Notes under the pieces: generated by a model
Told to the model about the DNA's origin: nothing
Seen by the model: only the letters and a program-made list of their open reading frames with translations
Database searches by the model: none
Part shown: piece after piece, positions 1 to 6,699 of the stretch
How the letters are laid out: every line of letters starts with the position of its first letter
How positions within the stretch are numbered: position 1 is the stretch's first letter
Translations under genes and position numbers: made by a program
Origin: Campylobacterales bacterium
GTDB lineage: Bacteria; Campylobacterota; Campylobacteria; Campylobacterales; QNZT01
Direction of reading: 5' to 3'
Assembly (NCBI GenBank): GCA_027080605.1
Contig: JALWRO010000066.1
Span: 1 to 15,634 of the forward strand
DNA length: 15,634 nt

Positions 1-1
1 A

Positions 2-646
2 ATCGAAAAAGCGCCCGATAACGCTGTTGTCGTCGCACCGGAACTCTGCCTGACCAATTTTAGCTTTAACAAAATGGAAGAAGCGGCAGCCTTTGGAGAA
101 GGGGCAAAAGAGAGCCTGCTTACACTCTCCGAAACCAAAACGATTACGCTTACTATGACAGAAAAACGTAACGGCAACTTTTACAACAGTGCCAAAATAT
201 TTCACAAAGGTCGGGAGATATATTCACAGCCGAAAGCAAAACTGTTTGCATTTGGCGATGAAGATAAATATTTCACCGCAGGGAACACCAAAGATGTGCA
301 AATAGTTGAAATAGAGGGCTTGCGCTATGCAATTTTAATCTGTTTTGAGATAAGATTTCTTCAGCTTTGGCTTCAGATCCAGGGTGCGGATATTATCATG
401 ATACCGGCACTCTGGGGTAAGCTTCGCAAAGAGCAACTCGAAGCCATAACAAAGTCGATGGCGATTCTCAACCAGGCTTTTGTCATTGTCGCGGACAGCG
501 CGAATGAAGATATGGCAAAAAGCTCCGGTATTATCACCCCGTTCGGAGAAGAGTTTCGCAACGATAACGGTAACTATATTTCCCATTCTGCCGATTTAAA
601 AGAGATTAAAAAAATGCGACGCTATATGGACATAGGACTTACATGA
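2..646 (+). CDS. Carbon-nitrogen hydrolase (nitrilase superfamily), 5' end outside window
   Basis: Open from the first bases of the window, so the N-terminus is missing; 214 residues are visible. The nitrilase Glu-Lys-Cys triad can be placed: Glu in APEL (codon at 41-43), Lys in PKAKLF (codon 233-235) and the nucleophilic Cys in LICFEIRF (codon 341-343), followed by the family-typical QGADIIMIPALWG. These enzymes hydrolyse non-peptide C-N bonds (nitriles, amides, carbamoyl amines) in the cytoplasm. The substrate cannot be told from this fragment. An internal ATG at 74 is not the start, because the frame is open upstream and holds the catalytic Glu. The stop TGA overlaps the pcm start (ATGA), so the two are probably co-translated. 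Confidence 0.85.
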   Translation: MEKAPDNAVVVAPELCLTNFSFNKMEEAAAFGEGAKESLLTLSETKTITLTMTEKRNGNFYNSAKIFHKGREIYSQPKAKLFAFGDEDKYFTAGNTKDVQIVEIEGLRYAILICFEIRFLQLWLQIQGADIIMIPALWGKLRKEQLEAITKSMAILNQAFVIVADSANEDMAKSSGIITPFGEEFRNDNGNYISHSADLKEIKKMRRYMDIGLT

Positions 647-1302
647 TCAGACGACATCTGCAAAACGACTCCATTCACCTTCACCGATCCGAAGAACTGG
701 CACGGGAAATAAATGCTGTTTTTCCTCTTTCTCCCAACGTGCAAAAAGCCATTGCACAGACACAGCGTGAAATCTTTGTACCGGTCGGGTTTAAGCACCA
801 CGCCTACAAACTCGATGCCCTGCCCCTTTCGTCAAACCAGTGGATCAGCTCTCCGCTCACTGTTGCCAAAATGACCGAAGCACTCTCCCCTCAGGGTGCC
901 GACTCTGTACTGGAAATCGGTTGCGGCAGCGGCTATCAGGCTGCGGTACTGAGCAAACTTTTCCGCCGTGTATTTACGATAGAGCGTATCGAAAAACTGC
1001 TCATCGAAGCAAAACAACGTTTCGAGCAACTGGGGTTAAAAAATATCAACACCCGTTTTGATGACGGCAACCGGGGCTGGAGAACATACGCTCCCTATGA
1101 CCGCATCCTTTTTTCCGCATCGGCAAAAGAGCCGCCGGTCAATCTTTTCGACCAGCTGGCAGACGGCGGTATTCTCGTCGCACCTATCGAAGATAACGGA
1201 AAACAGATCATTACCCGCTTTATCAAAAACGGTAACAAGATCAAAGTCCAGAAACTGGAAGCCTGCCTTTTCGTGCCTGTCAAAAACGGTGTGGAACGTT
1301 AA
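643..1302 (+). CDS. pcm: Protein-L-isoaspartate O-methyltransferase
   Basis: 219 residues, close to the usual length of about 210. It methylates L-isoaspartyl residues in aged proteins using S-adenosylmethionine, so they can revert to normal aspartate. Visible family signatures are WISSPLTVAKMTEAL (residues 67-81, matching the ISxPxxVAxMxxxL substrate-binding block), the SAM-binding motif VLEIGCGSGYQAAVL (89-103) and DGNRGW (141-146), which matches the DGxxGW block. No signal peptide, so cytoplasmic. The start ATG at 643 overlaps the stop of the upstream hydrolase by 4 bases, which indicates translational coupling. The overlap and the size of the protein both support this start. Family assignment is firm. 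Confidence 0.93.
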   Translation: MIRRHLQNDSIHLHRSEELAREINAVFPLSPNVQKAIAQTQREIFVPVGFKHHAYKLDALPLSSNQWISSPLTVAKMTEALSPQGADSVLEIGCGSGYQAAVLSKLFRRVFTIERIEKLLIEAKQRFEQLGLKNINTRFDDGNRGWRTYAPYDRILFSASAKEPPVNLFDQLADGGILVAPIEDNGKQIITRFIKNGNKIKVQKLEACLFVPVKNGVER

Positions 1303-1322
1303 ACCGGACACTACACCTTTTT
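1288..1322 (+). terminator. Possible weak rho-independent terminator after pcm
   Basis: GGTGT at 1288-1292 can pair with ACACC at 1313-1317, directly followed by five T residues (1318-1322). The stem starts within the last codons of pcm. It is only 5 bp with a loop of 20 bases, so it is a weak candidate. Its place before a probable new transcription unit is what makes it worth recording. Confidence 0.25.
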
Positions 1323-1337
1323 CTTATTTAGCCGATA

Positions 1338-1364
1338 GTTCCTCATAATCTAAACTTTAGGAAC
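1338..1364 (+). promoter_or_regulatory. Inverted repeat covering the ribosome binding site of the deacetylase gene
   Basis: GTTCCT (1338-1343) is the exact reverse complement of AGGAAC (1359-1364). The right arm contains the only plausible Shine-Dalgarno sequence (TAGGAAC) for the ATG at 1370. If folded in mRNA, the hairpin (15-base loop) would hide the ribosome binding site. CATAAT at 1344-1349 could also be a -10 element. Both readings are tentative; a 6-bp match can arise by chance. Confidence 0.25.
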
Positions 1365-1369
1365 AATAC

Positions 1370-3667
1370 ATGAAGTTAAAACTCTCTTTGTGGATAGTAT
1401 GGATACTGCTGGCTGTTTCACAGTTGCACGCGCAAAATCTTCTGCAAAACGGCGGATTTGAAACAGGTAAACAGCACTGGACGATCGAAGAAGACAGCCA
1501 TGCCGTCATCTCTTCCGAAAGCCATACAGGACAAAAAGCCCTTGCTTACCAGCAGGGCGGTATCGGGCAGGATATTGATGAGTCCTTTGCTATCACACCC
1601 GGTGCGGAGTATATCCTTTCGGGTTACTACAAAACTGCAAACAGTGTTGACGGTATCTGGATGGGGATCGTCTATATGGATGTAAACTGGAACACTGTCG
1701 GAGAGACGGAACTGAGTCTCAACCCGAATATGCCGACTTATCAGCCTTTTTTGCAAGTCAGCAAAGCCCCCGCAGGCAGCAGATATGCGACACTCTGGAC
1801 GTGGTCGGATACTTCTGACGGAGGCAAAACCTTCTTCGATGATTTCACATTTCAAAAAGCAAACACCAATGCAAACAACCATGCTCCCGAAATAGTAAAA
1901 ATTCCCGCACAGCAAAACAGCCTGGCGGAAGCTGTTTCCCTGCAAGTTCAGGCATCGGATCAGGATCATGATACCCTGACCTATGCTCTGAGCGGTTTTC
2001 CGGAAGGGACGGGCATTACCATAGACAGTAAAACAGGTATAATCTCAGGTTACGCTGCAAAAGCCGGGAACTACAATGTTACCGTCACCGTTGCAGACAG
2101 TAAAGGCGCCGTAGCACATCAAACTTTTCAGTGGAAATTTGTACCGGATGCCCATGATCCGTGTAATTTACTCCCCAACGGCAACTTCGATGAAAATCTC
2201 AACGGCTGGGATGTCTATGCGCAGTATATTCTCAGTAACGATGCTCACAGTGGTGCCAAAGCCCTTGAGCTGCAAGGCAGCGGACTCGATCAGACCATCT
2301 ATCCGCTTGATCATACTATCCGCACATTTCAGCTCAACGGTTACTACAAAACTGCCGGTAACATCGACGGTGCCTGGGCGGGAATTATCTTTTATGACAA
2401 AGAGGATCATGAACTCGCCTCCCAGGAGATTTCACTGAGAAATGCCGCTGCCTATCAAAAGTTTATACTCAATGCCACCGCACCTGAAAACACTTACGCC
2501 ATACAGGTATGGATATGGTTTGAAGCACAAGATGATACAGGAAAACTCTATATGGATGATCTGAAACTTATTCCGGAAAGCTGTTTCGACTATGTTATCC
2601 CCTCTTCTCTGCCGCCGCACGGTGTTTCTGTTGCCAAAGCACCGCAGTTTGTGGTTATCGGCTTTGATGATAACACCAAAGCCGAGGGGATAGACTGGGC
2701 GATCAACCTCTTCTCCGGCAAAAAAAATCCGGACGGTACCGATGCACGCGTCAGTTTTTATATGAACACCAAAGGACTTCATGAAGAGATCGAAGATACA
2801 CCGGCAAATCTTCTGGCAGCTTTTAAGCGTCTGAAAAACAGCGGTCATGAGATCGGTAACCATACATACGGTCACCACAGTGATATATCCGGTGATGACT
2901 GGGACGCGTTCGAACACACGGTCAATACCCTGACCAGAGCGGAGTGGAAAACAAAAATCAAAAAAGCGACTGACGATCTCGTCAATCTGGCAGGTATTTC
3001 CAGAGATACGATTGTCGGTTTCAGGGCTCCCTATCTGCTCTACAACCAAAACCTTTTTGAAGAGTTGAAAAGCCAAAACTTTCTGTATGACTGCTCTATC
3101 GAAGAGGGCGCGGCAGAGAACTTCGACGGAACCAACTTTCGCTGGCCGTACCAGTTAAACGGCGGCTCACCGGGACACAATGAGAGCTGGTACGGCAACA
3201 GTGAGAACCCCAATGCCGTTACAATCGGTGCCATTGACGGACTGTGGGAACTGCCCAACCATCTTTTAATGGTTCCCAAAGATTCAGAATGCGCCAAATA
3301 CGGCATTAAAAAAGGGCTTTGGAAACGTATCAAGAAAAAAATTCCCTATCTTGAAGGACATAAAATCACCGGATTCGATTACAACCTGTGGAGTTATGCA
3401 AAACTCAACAAACAGGAGGTACTGGGTATTCTCAAATATAACCTCGATCTCAGGCTCAAAGGCAACCGCGCACCTTTTATGTTCGGTGCACATACACAGT
3501 ACTATACACAAGGCTGGGTAGATGAGCACAACATCAACGCCACCTATCAGGAGATGCGCGCCGCCATCAGTGAATTTATCGACTATGCGCTTTCAAAACC
3601 GGAAGTACGCATTGTTCCGGCAAAAGAGATTATCAAATGGTGTACCCACCCGGTACCGTTACAGTAG
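1370..3667 (+). CDS. Secreted modular polysaccharide deacetylase (CE4) with two carbohydrate-binding-like modules
   Basis: 765 residues. An N-terminal signal peptide (1-21, ending LHA) directs export. Then come: a jelly-roll module resembling CBM4/9 (about 24-163, opening NLLQNGGFE), a putative Ig/cadherin-like domain (about 171-258, with ITIDSKTGIISG), a second copy of the first module (about 267-402, opening NLLPNGNFD), and a C-terminal NodB/CE4 catalytic domain (about 425-760). CE4 metal and catalytic residues are present: D433/D434 in GFDD, H498 and H502 in HTYGH, R552-Y555 RAPY, and H708 in GAHTQ. Such enzymes remove N- or O-acetyl groups from chitin-like, peptidoglycan or exopolysaccharide chains; the substrate here is unknown. 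Cys265 and Cys405 bracket the second module and might form a disulfide. The SD TAGGAAC supports the ATG. A lipoprotein follows 9 bases downstream. Confidence 0.85.
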   Translation: MKLKLSLWIVWILLAVSQLHAQNLLQNGGFETGKQHWTIEEDSHAVISSESHTGQKALAYQQGGIGQDIDESFAITPGAEYILSGYYKTANSVDGIWMGIVYMDVNWNTVGETELSLNPNMPTYQPFLQVSKAPAGSRYATLWTWSDTSDGGKTFFDDFTFQKANTNANNHAPEIVKIPAQQNSLAEAVSLQVQASDQDHDTLTYALSGFPEGTGITIDSKTGIISGYAAKAGNYNVTVTVADSKGAVAHQTFQWKFVPDAHDPCNLLPNGNFDENLNGWDVYAQYILSNDAHSGAKALELQGSGLDQTIYPLDHTIRTFQLNGYYKTAGNIDGAWAGIIFYDKEDHELASQEISLRNAAAYQKFILNATAPENTYAIQVWIWFEAQDDTGKLYMDDLKLIPESCFDYVIPSSLPPHGVSVAKAPQFVVIGFDDNTKAEGIDWAINLFSGKKNPDGTDARVSFYMNTKGLHEEIEDTPANLLAAFKRLKNSGHEIGNHTYGHHSDISGDDWDAFEHTVNTLTRAEWKTKIKKATDDLVNLAGISRDTIVGFRAPYLLYNQNLFEELKSQNFLYDCSIEEGAAENFDGTNFRWPYQLNGGSPGHNESWYGNSENPNAVTIGAIDGLWELPNHLLMVPKDSECAKYGIKKGLWKRIKKKIPYLEGHKITGFDYNLWSYAKLNKQEVLGILKYNLDLRLKGNRAPFMFGAHTQYYTQGWVDEHNINATYQEMRAAISEFIDYALSKPEVRIVPAKEIIKWCTHPVPLQ
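1439..2575 (+). repeat. Internally duplicated module in the deacetylase gene (copies about 1439-1858 and 2168-2575)
   Basis: The two encoded modules align over their full length: both start NLL-NG-F, share GYYKTA--(V/I)DG-W-GI in the middle and end -F-DDF or YMDDL. At DNA level a 17-base block (GGTTACTACAAAACTGC) is identical at 1622-1638 and 2339-2355, offset by 717 bases (239 codons). An Ig-like domain separates the copies. Confidence 0.8.
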
Positions 3668-3676
3668 GAGAGAAAA

Positions 3677-4126
3677 ATGTTTAAATTTATATGGATTATG
3701 ACACTGCCGGCGCTGTTGATACTCGGCTGCGGAGGCAGTGGTACAAAGAGCAGTACACAAACACATACACAAAGAAATCTCGATACAAAATCGAAAAAGT
3801 ATTACGGCTATCTTGCCGGTGCCACCGTACACATCTACCGGCTTGATAATGGTGTCAAAAAACTGTTGTTCACTGAAAAGACAAGCAGCGGTGAGACATT
3901 GCAAAACATTGGCAATTTTAAAGCACATCCTGGAGATCTCCACCCCAACAGTTACTACCAGTTTGAGATATCAGGCGGACAAAACTGGGATGCTGACGAC
4001 GACGGCGTAAAAGATAGTGCACCAAGCACCAATACAAACAGATATATCGCCGTATACAAAGGTCATCAACTGCACATTTCATGGTGGGAAAGAAGCAGTA
4101 TGTCAAAAACAGGTTCTTCAGAATAA
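3677..4126 (+). CDS. Small lipoprotein with DxDxDG calcium-loop motif
   Basis: 149 residues, no family recognised. The N-terminus is a lipoprotein signal (MFKFIWIMTLPALLILGC) with lipidated Cys18 followed by Gly-Gly; Leu at -2 is slightly off the usual lipobox. A Ser/Thr-rich stretch is followed by a compact beta-rich-looking segment (about 43-140) with AGATVHIYR, reminiscent of prealbumin-like or Cna-B-like surface domains. D105, D107, D109, G110 and D113 form a DxDxDGxxD loop as in EF-hand or thrombospondin type 3 calcium sites. The start has a strong SD (AGGAGA at 3666-3671) that overlaps the stop of the deacetylase gene, so the pair is very likely one operon. It may anchor or assist the deacetylase at the envelope; this is inference. 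Confidence 0.7.
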   Translation: MFKFIWIMTLPALLILGCGGSGTKSSTQTHTQRNLDTKSKKYYGYLAGATVHIYRLDNGVKKLLFTEKTSSGETLQNIGNFKAHPGDLHPNSYYQFEISGGQNWDADDDGVKDSAPSTNTNRYIAVYKGHQLHISWWERSSMSKTGSSE

Positions 4127-4152
4127 AAATTACGTGTCATTACACTCACAAT

Positions 4153-4176
4153 ATATTAACTTTTATTTGTTAATAT
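4153..4176. promoter_or_regulatory. AT-rich inverted repeat in the nhaA leader
   Basis: ATATTAAC (4153-4160) and GTTAATAT (4169-4176) are perfect reverse complements around an 8-base T-rich spacer. It lies in the 75-base gap between the lipoprotein stop and nhaA. It could be an operator over the nhaA promoter or a weak terminator for the upstream operon. The all-AT character argues for a DNA site rather than a stable RNA hairpin. Confidence 0.4.
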
Positions 4177-4201
4177 TAAAATTATTTATAAAAGGTATTT
4201 C

Positions 4202-5374
4202 ATGAAAGTGATTAACGACTTTATTCACAAAGAATCAAGCGCAGGTGTTTTACTAATTTTCGTCACACTTCTTGCACTCGGACTGGAGAATAGTCCATTA
4301 TCCGGTTTTTACAGCGCTTTTCTGGAAACGCATGTCGAAATCCGTTTCGGTGATCTGCAAATCGCCAAACCACTGCTTTTATGGGTCAACGACGGGCTGA
4401 TGGCAATCTTCTTTTTCCTGATCGGACTCGAAGTCAAACGTGAAGTACTGGAAGGGCATCTCTCCTCTCTGGGACAAATCGCCCTTCCCGGTATCGCTGC
4501 ACTGGGAGGTATGGTGCTTCCTGCGCTGATCTACATTGCATTCAACGGCAGCGACTCATTTGCACTTAACGGCTGGGCAATCCCTACAGCAACCGATATC
4601 GCTTTCGCACTGGGAATTCTTTCCCTCCTGGGAAACCGCGTACCGGTCTCACTCAAAATATTTCTGATGGCGCTGGCAATCATCGACGATCTTGGTGCCA
4701 TTATCATCATCGCTCTCTTTTATACGAGTGAACTCTCCACTGTCTCTATTGCCGTCGCTTCAGCAGCACTGATGGTACTTTTTATCATGAACCGTATGAA
4801 TGTGGCTCGCAAAGCACCCTATATTCTCATCGGCATTATTTTATGGGTCAGTGTTTTAAAGTCAGGCGTTCATGCAACACTGGCAGGTGTAGCGCTGGCA
4901 TTTATGATTCCAATGGTTTCGAAAGATAAAGAGGGGAACACTTTTTCGATGGCGAAAGAGATGGAACATGACTTGCACTACTGGGTGGCATTTTTTATTT
5001 TACCGCTTTTCGCTTTCGTCAATGCCGGTGTCAATCTCCAGAGTATCGAAGCAAAAGAGATGCTCGGCACTGTTCCGATGGGTATTATGCTGGGTCTCTT
5101 CCTCGGCAAGCAACTCGGAGTATTCGGATTTTCATGGATTGCAATCAAAACAGGTTTAGCCAAACTTCCTCAGGATAGCAGCTGGATACAGCTCTACGGC
5201 GTGGCGGTTTTGACAGGAATCGGATTTACAATGAGTCTTTTTGTCGATTCACTCGCTTTTAACGATACGCAGATCTATCATTTTGCAGATAAACTGGCAA
5301 TTTTGCTAGGATCATTTTTATCGGGAATTGTGGGATATCTGATATTAAAGAATACTAAATCCGCTGTTAAATGA
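4202..5374 (+). CDS. nhaA: Na+/H+ antiporter NhaA
   Basis: 390 residues, the normal length for NhaA (E. coli about 388), with about twelve hydrophobic segments. It exchanges internal Na+ for external H+ across the inner membrane and serves sodium and pH homeostasis. The functional residues line up with the E. coli protein: D132 in TATDIAF (E. coli D133), D162 and D163 in AIIDDLGA (D163/D164), and K303 in LGKQLG (K300). The N-terminal amphipathic stretch is followed by SAGVLL and, later, FFFLIGLEVKRE, a hallmark of the family. SD AAAGG at 4191-4195 with a 6-base spacer sets the ATG. An inverted repeat lies just upstream. Its stop lies in a hairpin shared with the convergent desulforubrerythrin gene. 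Confidence 0.95.
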   Translation: MKVINDFIHKESSAGVLLIFVTLLALGLENSPLSGFYSAFLETHVEIRFGDLQIAKPLLLWVNDGLMAIFFFLIGLEVKREVLEGHLSSLGQIALPGIAALGGMVLPALIYIAFNGSDSFALNGWAIPTATDIAFALGILSLLGNRVPVSLKIFLMALAIIDDLGAIIIIALFYTSELSTVSIAVASAALMVLFIMNRMNVARKAPYILIGIILWVSVLKSGVHATLAGVALAFMIPMVSKDKEGNTFSMAKEMEHDLHYWVAFFILPLFAFVNAGVNLQSIEAKEMLGTVPMGIMLGLFLGKQLGVFGFSWIAIKTGLAKLPQDSSWIQLYGVAVLTGIGFTMSLFVDSLAFNDTQIYHFADKLAILLGSFLSGIVGYLILKNTKSAVK

Positions 5375-5398
5375 CAGAGGGGATTTACCCCACTGTCA
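5372..5398. terminator. Hairpin shared by convergent nhaA and desulforubrerythrin genes
   Basis: TGACAG (5372-5377) pairs with CTGTCA (5393-5398), and GGGG (5379-5382) with CCCC (5388-5391). There is a single A/A mismatch, and the loop is ATTTA. The nhaA stop TGA (5372-5374) is the first triplet of the stem, and the opposite-strand stop TAA (5385-5387) is in the loop. A bidirectional terminator is likely from position and symmetry, although neither side has a clear T-tract. Confidence 0.6.
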
Positions 5399-6044
5399 CA
5401 TCTTTGGCCCGTTTTTTGAAATACTCTTTGTCCACACCGCACAATGGGCATTTACCCGGTGCTTTTTTACCACGGTGTACATGTCCGCATACTTCACAAA
5501 CCCACTCTTCCTCTTCATCACTCTCGAAAAAGCCTTCATCGATAAGGGCTTGCTTCAGTGCGAGATACTCCGCTTCGTGTTCCACTTCCACTTTCCCTAT
5601 GGCAGTAAAGAGTCTGGCAATCGCTTTATGGTCTTCCTCTTTGGCGATGGCGGCAAAGTTTGGATACATCTCTTCATGTTCATAACGCTCACCGTCGGCT
5701 GCATACTGAAGATTCTTTTTCGTCGTATCCAGTTCTACATTATTAACCAGTTTATTGTAGGCTTTGAACTCTGCCATCGCATGGTATTTCTCATTGTCTG
5801 CCGCTTCCTGAAAGAAACGTGCTATGCGATGTAAACCTTCCTGATAAGCCATATCTGCAAAAAATTCATACTTGTTCCGCGCCTGTGATTCACCTGCAAA
5901 GGCTTTCATGAGATTGACTGCTGTTAAATCTTCTGTCACGCATTCCATCTCTTCACCGCAGCATACCAGGGTTCCTCCGCCGACGTGCTGTACTTCTATT
6001 TCGTTTCCGCATTTGTTGCATTTATATGTTTCATATTGTCTCAT
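5385..6044 (-). CDS. rrc: Desulforubrerythrin (desulforedoxin-rubrerythrin-rubredoxin fusion)
   Basis: 219 residues in three iron domains. Residues 7-34 are a desulforedoxin-like Fe(Cys)4 site (C9, C12, C28, C29: YKCNKCG ... LVCCG). Residues about 40-172 are a four-helix diiron rubrerythrin domain with ligand candidates E52, E85, H88 (EKYH), E119, E122, E153 and H156 (EVEH). Residues 181-209 are a rubredoxin (C183, C186, C199, C202). This order is that of the C. jejuni desulforubrerythrin (Rrc). The family reduces hydrogen peroxide in the cytoplasm using electrons passed through the rubredoxin-type centres. SD AAGGA (5'-TCCTT at 6052-6056 on the plus strand) fits the ATG. It lies 16 bases after the thioferritin gene, so one operon. 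Its last codons form one arm of the hairpin shared with nhaA. Confidence 0.9.
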   Translation of the reverse strand: MRQYETYKCNKCGNEIEVQHVGGGTLVCCGEEMECVTEDLTAVNLMKAFAGESQARNKYEFFADMAYQEGLHRIARFFQEAADNEKYHAMAEFKAYNKLVNNVELDTTKKNLQYAADGERYEHEEMYPNFAAIAKEEDHKAIARLFTAIGKVEVEHEAEYLALKQALIDEGFFESDEEEEWVCEVCGHVHRGKKAPGKCPLCGVDKEYFKKRAKDVTVG

Positions 6045-6060
6045 TTTAAAATCCTTATTT

Positions 6061-6576
6061 TTATTTTATGGTGCCTTTGATCTGATCGACGAACTCGGTT
6101 ATATCATCATGAAGCGCCTGTAAATCTTCTTCATGCTCCACCTCATCCGCCAGAATCTGACTAACGATGTCGTAGGTAACGATATCTTTGTCTTTGGTCA
6201 AATCTGCCAGTGCAGAGTAGGTATCAATTGCACACTGCTCCCCTTTGATCGCATCTTCCAGAATCGCTACAACGTCAAAGTCATTCGGTGCGTCGTATCC
6301 GCAATTGGTATGGGTAAACCAGTCCTGTGGACTCAAAAGCGGCGTACCACCCAATTGCAGTATTCTTCCGGCAACCATATCGGCATGTCTGAGTTCATCG
6401 GCAGCATGCTGATCCAGTTCAGCGATCGCCGCATCTTTCATGATTCCTTTGATCACTTTCGACTCAATATAATACTGGTAATACGCCAGCCACTCATCCG
6501 CATAAGCTTTGTTTAGTAGTTTGACCACCTCTTCGATCTCAATCCCTTTGATGATTGCATTGCCATGTTTTGCCAT
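6061..6576 (-). CDS. Dps-like ferritin / thioferritin (DpsL family)
   Basis: 171 residues, a single ferritin-like four-helix domain. Bacterioferritin-style diiron ligands are visible: E28 (DEWLAYYQ), E61 and H64 (DELRHAD), E113 (KGEQC), E145 and H148 (DEVEHEED). Two cysteines, C92 (THTNCGYD) and C115 (GEQCAID), lie near the predicted site, as in the thioferritin/DpsL group of archaea and anaerobic bacteria, where a cysteine pair flanks the ferroxidase centre. The likely role is to oxidise Fe(II) with peroxide and store iron inside a shell. A strong SD AAAGGAGA (plus-strand 6581-6588) fixes the start. It is first in an operon with desulforubrerythrin; the shared theme supports both calls. Bacterioferritin is less likely because no haem Met is evident and the cysteines are atypical. 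Confidence 0.75.
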   Translation of the reverse strand: MAKHGNAIIKGIEIEEVVKLLNKAYADEWLAYYQYYIESKVIKGIMKDAAIAELDQHAADELRHADMVAGRILQLGGTPLLSPQDWFTHTNCGYDAPNDFDVVAILEDAIKGEQCAIDTYSALADLTKDKDIVTYDIVSQILADEVEHEEDLQALHDDITEFVDQIKGTIK

Positions 6577-6628
6577 TCTGTCTCCTTTATAGTAATTTTT
6601 TCTAATGGATAATTTTTTTCCATTTATA

Positions 6629-6634
6629 ATTATA
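6629..6634 (-). promoter_or_regulatory. Probable -10 element of the thioferritin-desulforubrerythrin operon
   Basis: Reading the minus strand, TATAAT lies about 53 bases upstream of the ATG at 6576, inside the 10-bp palindrome TATAATTATA (6625-6634). No good -35 is seen. The inverted repeat at 6647-6671 covers the place where a -35 would be. Confidence 0.5.
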
Positions 6635-6646
6635 GAACAACAGGAC

Positions 6647-6671
6647 TTAAAGGAAAATTATTTTCCTTTAA
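6647..6671. promoter_or_regulatory. Perfect 11-bp inverted repeat, candidate operator
   Basis: TTAAAGGAAAA (6647-6657) and TTTTCCTTTAA (6661-6671) are perfect reverse complements separated by TTA. The repeat lies in the 123-base gap between recJ and the thioferritin gene, directly upstream of the TATAAT and over the expected -35 region. That is the position of a repressor site, for example for a peroxide- or iron-responsive regulator of the Fur/PerR type. The alternative is a recJ terminator, but on the recJ strand the stem is not followed by a T-run. Confidence 0.6.
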
Positions 6672-6699
6672 AAATAAAAAGATAGTGTTTTTGACTAGA

